From assembly GCA_002351955.1 (NCBI GenBank), contig DEHO01000013.1:33525-41167 (forward strand): a stretch of DNA of 7,643 nt. Reading direction: 5' to 3'. This DNA is from Flavobacteriales bacterium UBA2798. Lineage in GTDB: Bacteria > Bacteroidota > Bacteroidia > Flavobacteriales_D > UBA2798. A program made the position numbers and the translations under genes. Position 1 is the first letter of the stretch. Each line of letters begins with the position of its first letter. Shown one piece after another: positions 5,760-7,643 of this stretch. Below the pieces are notes generated by a model. The model made no database searches. It had not been told where the DNA came from and saw only the letters and a list, made by a program, of their open reading frames with translations.

Positions 5760-5783
5760 ATTCGAACTGTAAAACATCGTGAT

Positions 5784-7250
5784 ATGAAAATGAAAAAGTT
5801 ACTTTTTCTGCTGGCACTGATTACCACCTCCGGTTTTTCTCTTAAAGCACAGAATCCACTCCTTAAATTTCGCATCAACGGAATTAAGGACACTACAGTA
5901 CATCTGGCTTATTATTTCGGAAATAAGTTGTACTACAGCGATACATCCAGAGCCGATAAAACAGGGACCGTTATTTTTGGAAAGAAGAAAACTTATGAAC
6001 CCGGAGTTTATGCCGTGGTAATTCCCGGTACCCGCTATTTTGAAATTGTGCTGAACAATGAGCCGGTTGAAATGAATACCGATACTTCCGATCTAAACGG
6101 GAAAATGGTTGTGGTAAAATCAAAGGAGAACAAGCTGTTTTACGATTACATTCAGTTCATCAATGCCCGCCGCCTGGAGTCAGAACCGCATCGTGAAAAA
6201 ATGAAAACAGCCGATTCAAAAAGTAAGGAATTCGAAGACGCTAAGGCAAAACTGGCACAGGTCGATAAGAAAGTTAAGGATCACCAGGCTGCAATGTTTA
6301 AGGATAACCCAACTTCGCTTACTGCAAAAATCATTCGCCTTTCAACCGATCCTGAAATTCCTGAACCGCCAAAAAATGCTGATGGTTCGTTAAAAGATTC
6401 TTTGTTCGCCTATAAATATGCGAAAGCACATTATTGGGATCACCTCGATTTCTCGGATCCGCGATTAGTGCGTTGCCCGTTCTATCATAACCGACTGGAA
6501 AGCTATTTTAAAAACATGATTGCTCAGGTCCCCGATACAATGATTGTGGAGGCCGATCGTTTGATTTCGAAAATGCTCGATAATAAAGACATGTTTAAGT
6601 ACACTGTTCATTACCTCACTTATACATTTGAGTCGAGCAAGCAAATGTGTATGGATGCTGCCTTTGTGCATCTGGCATTTAAATATTACAAAACAGGAAA
6701 AGCATTCTGGCTGGAAGAAGATAAGGTGAAAAAAGTGATCGATCGTGCAGAAGAACTTGCACCCATTCTTTGCAATGTTGCCGTACACCCGCTTTCCATG
6801 CCGGATACTACAATGAAATGGCAGCGTCTCTACGATGTTAAGGCTCAGTTTACCATTTTGATTTTCTGGGATCCGGAATGTGGTCATTGTAAAAAAGAAA
6901 TGCCAAAATTCGCAGAAATGTATGCGAAACTGAAGGCACAGGGAGTTGAAATTTGGGCAGTAAGCTCCGATCGCAACGATAAATGGTTCAAGTTTATTCG
7001 CGATAACAAAATGAACTTTATTAATGTAGCAATTCCTGAAGAGGTCTATTCCAATCAGGAGCTGGCCAAAGAATGGTTGGGCAAAGGGTATACAGATTTA
7101 AAATCCCTGAACTACCGCACGGCTTTTGATATTTACAGTACTCCTAAAGTATTTCTTTTAGATAAGGACAAGAAGATCCTTGCAAAGCAAATTGATGCTG
7201 ACCAGATCGAAAAACTGATCGAGTTTTATCGGAATAAAGAGAAGAAGTAA
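5784..7250 (+). CDS. Secreted DUF4369/thioredoxin-like (TlpA family) protein
   Basis: A 488-residue exported thioredoxin-fold protein. Residues 1-23 are a signal peptide (MKMKKLL, hydrophobic stretch, likely cleavage at KAQ-N). An N-terminal DUF4369-like beta domain spans about 25-115 (FRINGIKDTTVHLAYYFGNK onward), followed by a charged helical stretch (125-175) and a mainly helical DUF5106-like middle region (about 185-340). The C-terminal TlpA/AhpC-type redoxin domain (about 345-485) carries FWDPECGHCKKEMP, with active-site Cys366-Gly-His-Cys369, and the cis-proline Pro454 in YSTPKVFLLD. It should act as a periplasmic or envelope thiol-disulfide protein; no lipobox Cys follows the signal, so it is probably soluble. 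A second in-frame ATG at 5790 is possible. It follows the permease by 71 bp and ends at a strong terminator, so it may be the last gene of that operon. The redox direction and partners are unknown. Confidence 0.93.
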   Translation: MKMKKLLFLLALITTSGFSLKAQNPLLKFRINGIKDTTVHLAYYFGNKLYYSDTSRADKTGTVIFGKKKTYEPGVYAVVIPGTRYFEIVLNNEPVEMNTDTSDLNGKMVVVKSKENKLFYDYIQFINARRLESEPHREKMKTADSKSKEFEDAKAKLAQVDKKVKDHQAAMFKDNPTSLTAKIIRLSTDPEIPEPPKNADGSLKDSLFAYKYAKAHYWDHLDFSDPRLVRCPFYHNRLESYFKNMIAQVPDTMIVEADRLISKMLDNKDMFKYTVHYLTYTFESSKQMCMDAAFVHLAFKYYKTGKAFWLEEDKVKKVIDRAEELAPILCNVAVHPLSMPDTTMKWQRLYDVKAQFTILIFWDPECGHCKKEMPKFAEMYAKLKAQGVEIWAVSSDRNDKWFKFIRDNKMNFINVAIPEEVYSNQELAKEWLGKGYTDLKSLNYRTAFDIYSTPKVFLLDKDKKILAKQIDADQIEKLIEFYRNKEKK

Positions 7251-7260
7251 TAATTCTTCC

Positions 7261-7300
7261 AACAAAAAAAGCCCCTGCGAATCGCTGGGGCTTTTTTGTT
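7261..7300. terminator. Bidirectional intrinsic terminator
   Basis: The stem GCCCC (7271-7275) with GGGGC (7287-7291) is extended inward by GCG/CGC across one T-T mismatch and closed by a 3-nt AAT loop. Outside it, A7 (7264-7270) pairs with T6 (7292-7297) and AAC with GTT. The T tract follows the GC stem on the plus strand, and the A tract gives a U tract on the minus strand. It lies between two convergent genes (stops at 7250 and 7314), so it can end both transcripts. Confidence 0.92.
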
Positions 7301-7313
7301 TTAGCTTTTATTT

Positions 7314-7595
7314 TTATTGATCAGAACTTCTGCCTGACTGAACATCGTTGGATTGGCTTTGATTCTTTTTGGCTAATTCTCTTTGTTCGCGCAATGAAAG
7401 GTCGCTCCCTTTCCAAATGAACATGCCGTAAATAACAAACAGAGCAATCAAGGCTCCGAGAAGGATAAGTAGTGTTGCGCCACTTTTAATAAAGCTGAGG
7501 AATCCAATATGAATAACGCCCCATAATTGAAGGATCATTAACAGTGCAAGGATCACAACGATGGTTCCTGCTACAATTCCGAATGTTTTGCTCAT
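7314..7595 (-). CDS. Small two-helix membrane protein, function unknown
   Basis: A 93-residue hydrophobic protein that I do not recognise as a named family. Two predicted transmembrane helices are clear, about residues 6-27 and 38-61, joined by a short loop (WGVIHIGFLSFIKSGA region). A polar, charged, low-complexity tail follows (64-93, rich in Ser, Gln, Lys and Asp) that probably lies in the cytoplasm or periplasm. It has no Cys and no catalytic motif. ATG at 7595 is preceded by an A-rich leader (AACCAATCAAA) and no Shine-Dalgarno, as expected for Bacteroidota. It converges on the thioredoxin-like gene and shares its terminator. Its coding character is supported by the coherent two-helix pattern and clean ends, but its role cannot be inferred from the neighbours. 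Confidence 0.75.
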   Translation of the reverse strand: MSKTFGIVAGTIVVILALLMILQLWGVIHIGFLSFIKSGATLLILLGALIALFVIYGMFIWKGSDLSLREQRELAKKNQSQSNDVQSGRSSDQ

Positions 7596-7618
7596 TTTGA
7601 TTGGTTTTGTTGGATGTC

Positions 7619-7631
7619 TACGAATATCGTA
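7619..7631. repeat. Short inverted repeat upstream of the small membrane protein gene
   Basis: TACGA (7619-7623) and TCGTA (7627-7631) are inverted around ATA, 24 bp upstream of the ATG at 7595. The place is right for a promoter or operator, but the arms are only 5 bp and no TAnnTTTG box with proper spacing is visible before the window ends. Confidence 0.25.
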
Positions 7632-7643
7632 AAAAAATGTTTA

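Noticed and set aside
6465..6887. A 140-codon minus-strand open frame inside the thioredoxin-like gene.
   Set aside because: Antisense shadow of a clearly coding region whose signal peptide, CGHC motif and cis-Pro are all on the plus strand; the antisense product shows no domain.

Overview
The window looks like chromosomal DNA from a free-living or environmental member of the Bacteroidota. The evidence is a secreted protein ending in a type IX secretion (T9SS) type A sorting domain, an outer-envelope thioredoxin-like protein of the DUF4369/TlpA type common in that phylum, A-rich leaders without Shine-Dalgarno sequences, TAnnTTTG-type promoter candidates and moderately AT-rich DNA. The genus cannot be told from this sequence. 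I see no tRNA, rRNA, CRISPR array, transposase or phage gene.

Left block (75-2940, all on the minus strand, read right to left): a polyphosphate kinase 2 gene whose 3' end overlaps the start of a GNAT acetyltransferase gene, then a repeat-rich intergenic element (about 1620-1729), then two alpha/beta-hydrolase genes in tandem. The kinase and acetyltransferase look translationally coupled. The repeat element separates them from the hydrolases, so joint transcription of all four genes is uncertain. The leftmost hydrolase appears to begin at a TTG codon.

Middle and right block (3029-7250, plus strand): this diverges from the kinase across an 88-bp spacer that holds a perfect 14-bp palindrome and a good TAnnTTTG promoter box. 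The genes are a T9SS-secreted protein with a cleaved-adhesin (choice-of-anchor J) type domain, an ABC ATPase that starts at TTG and lacks the switch histidine, a four-helix MacB/FtsX-like permease starting 3 bp later, and, after a 71-bp gap, a secreted DUF4369/DUF5106-like/thioredoxin protein with a CGHC active site. The ATPase and permease clearly form one ABC complex, probably of the non-canonical, mechanotransmitting kind. Its substrate is unknown. The block ends at a strong hairpin with A and T tracts on its two sides, which can serve both strands, because a small two-helix membrane protein gene (7595-7314) converges from the right.

Overall most of the window is ordinary Bacteroidota housekeeping and accessory DNA. 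The points most worth a second look are the ABC ATPase without its H-loop histidine, the heptamer-plus-hairpin intergenic repeat that supplies the stop codon of the acetyltransferase gene, two TTG starts, and a promoter box placed so close to a start codon that the transcript may be leaderless. I found no convincing new defence or mobile system.
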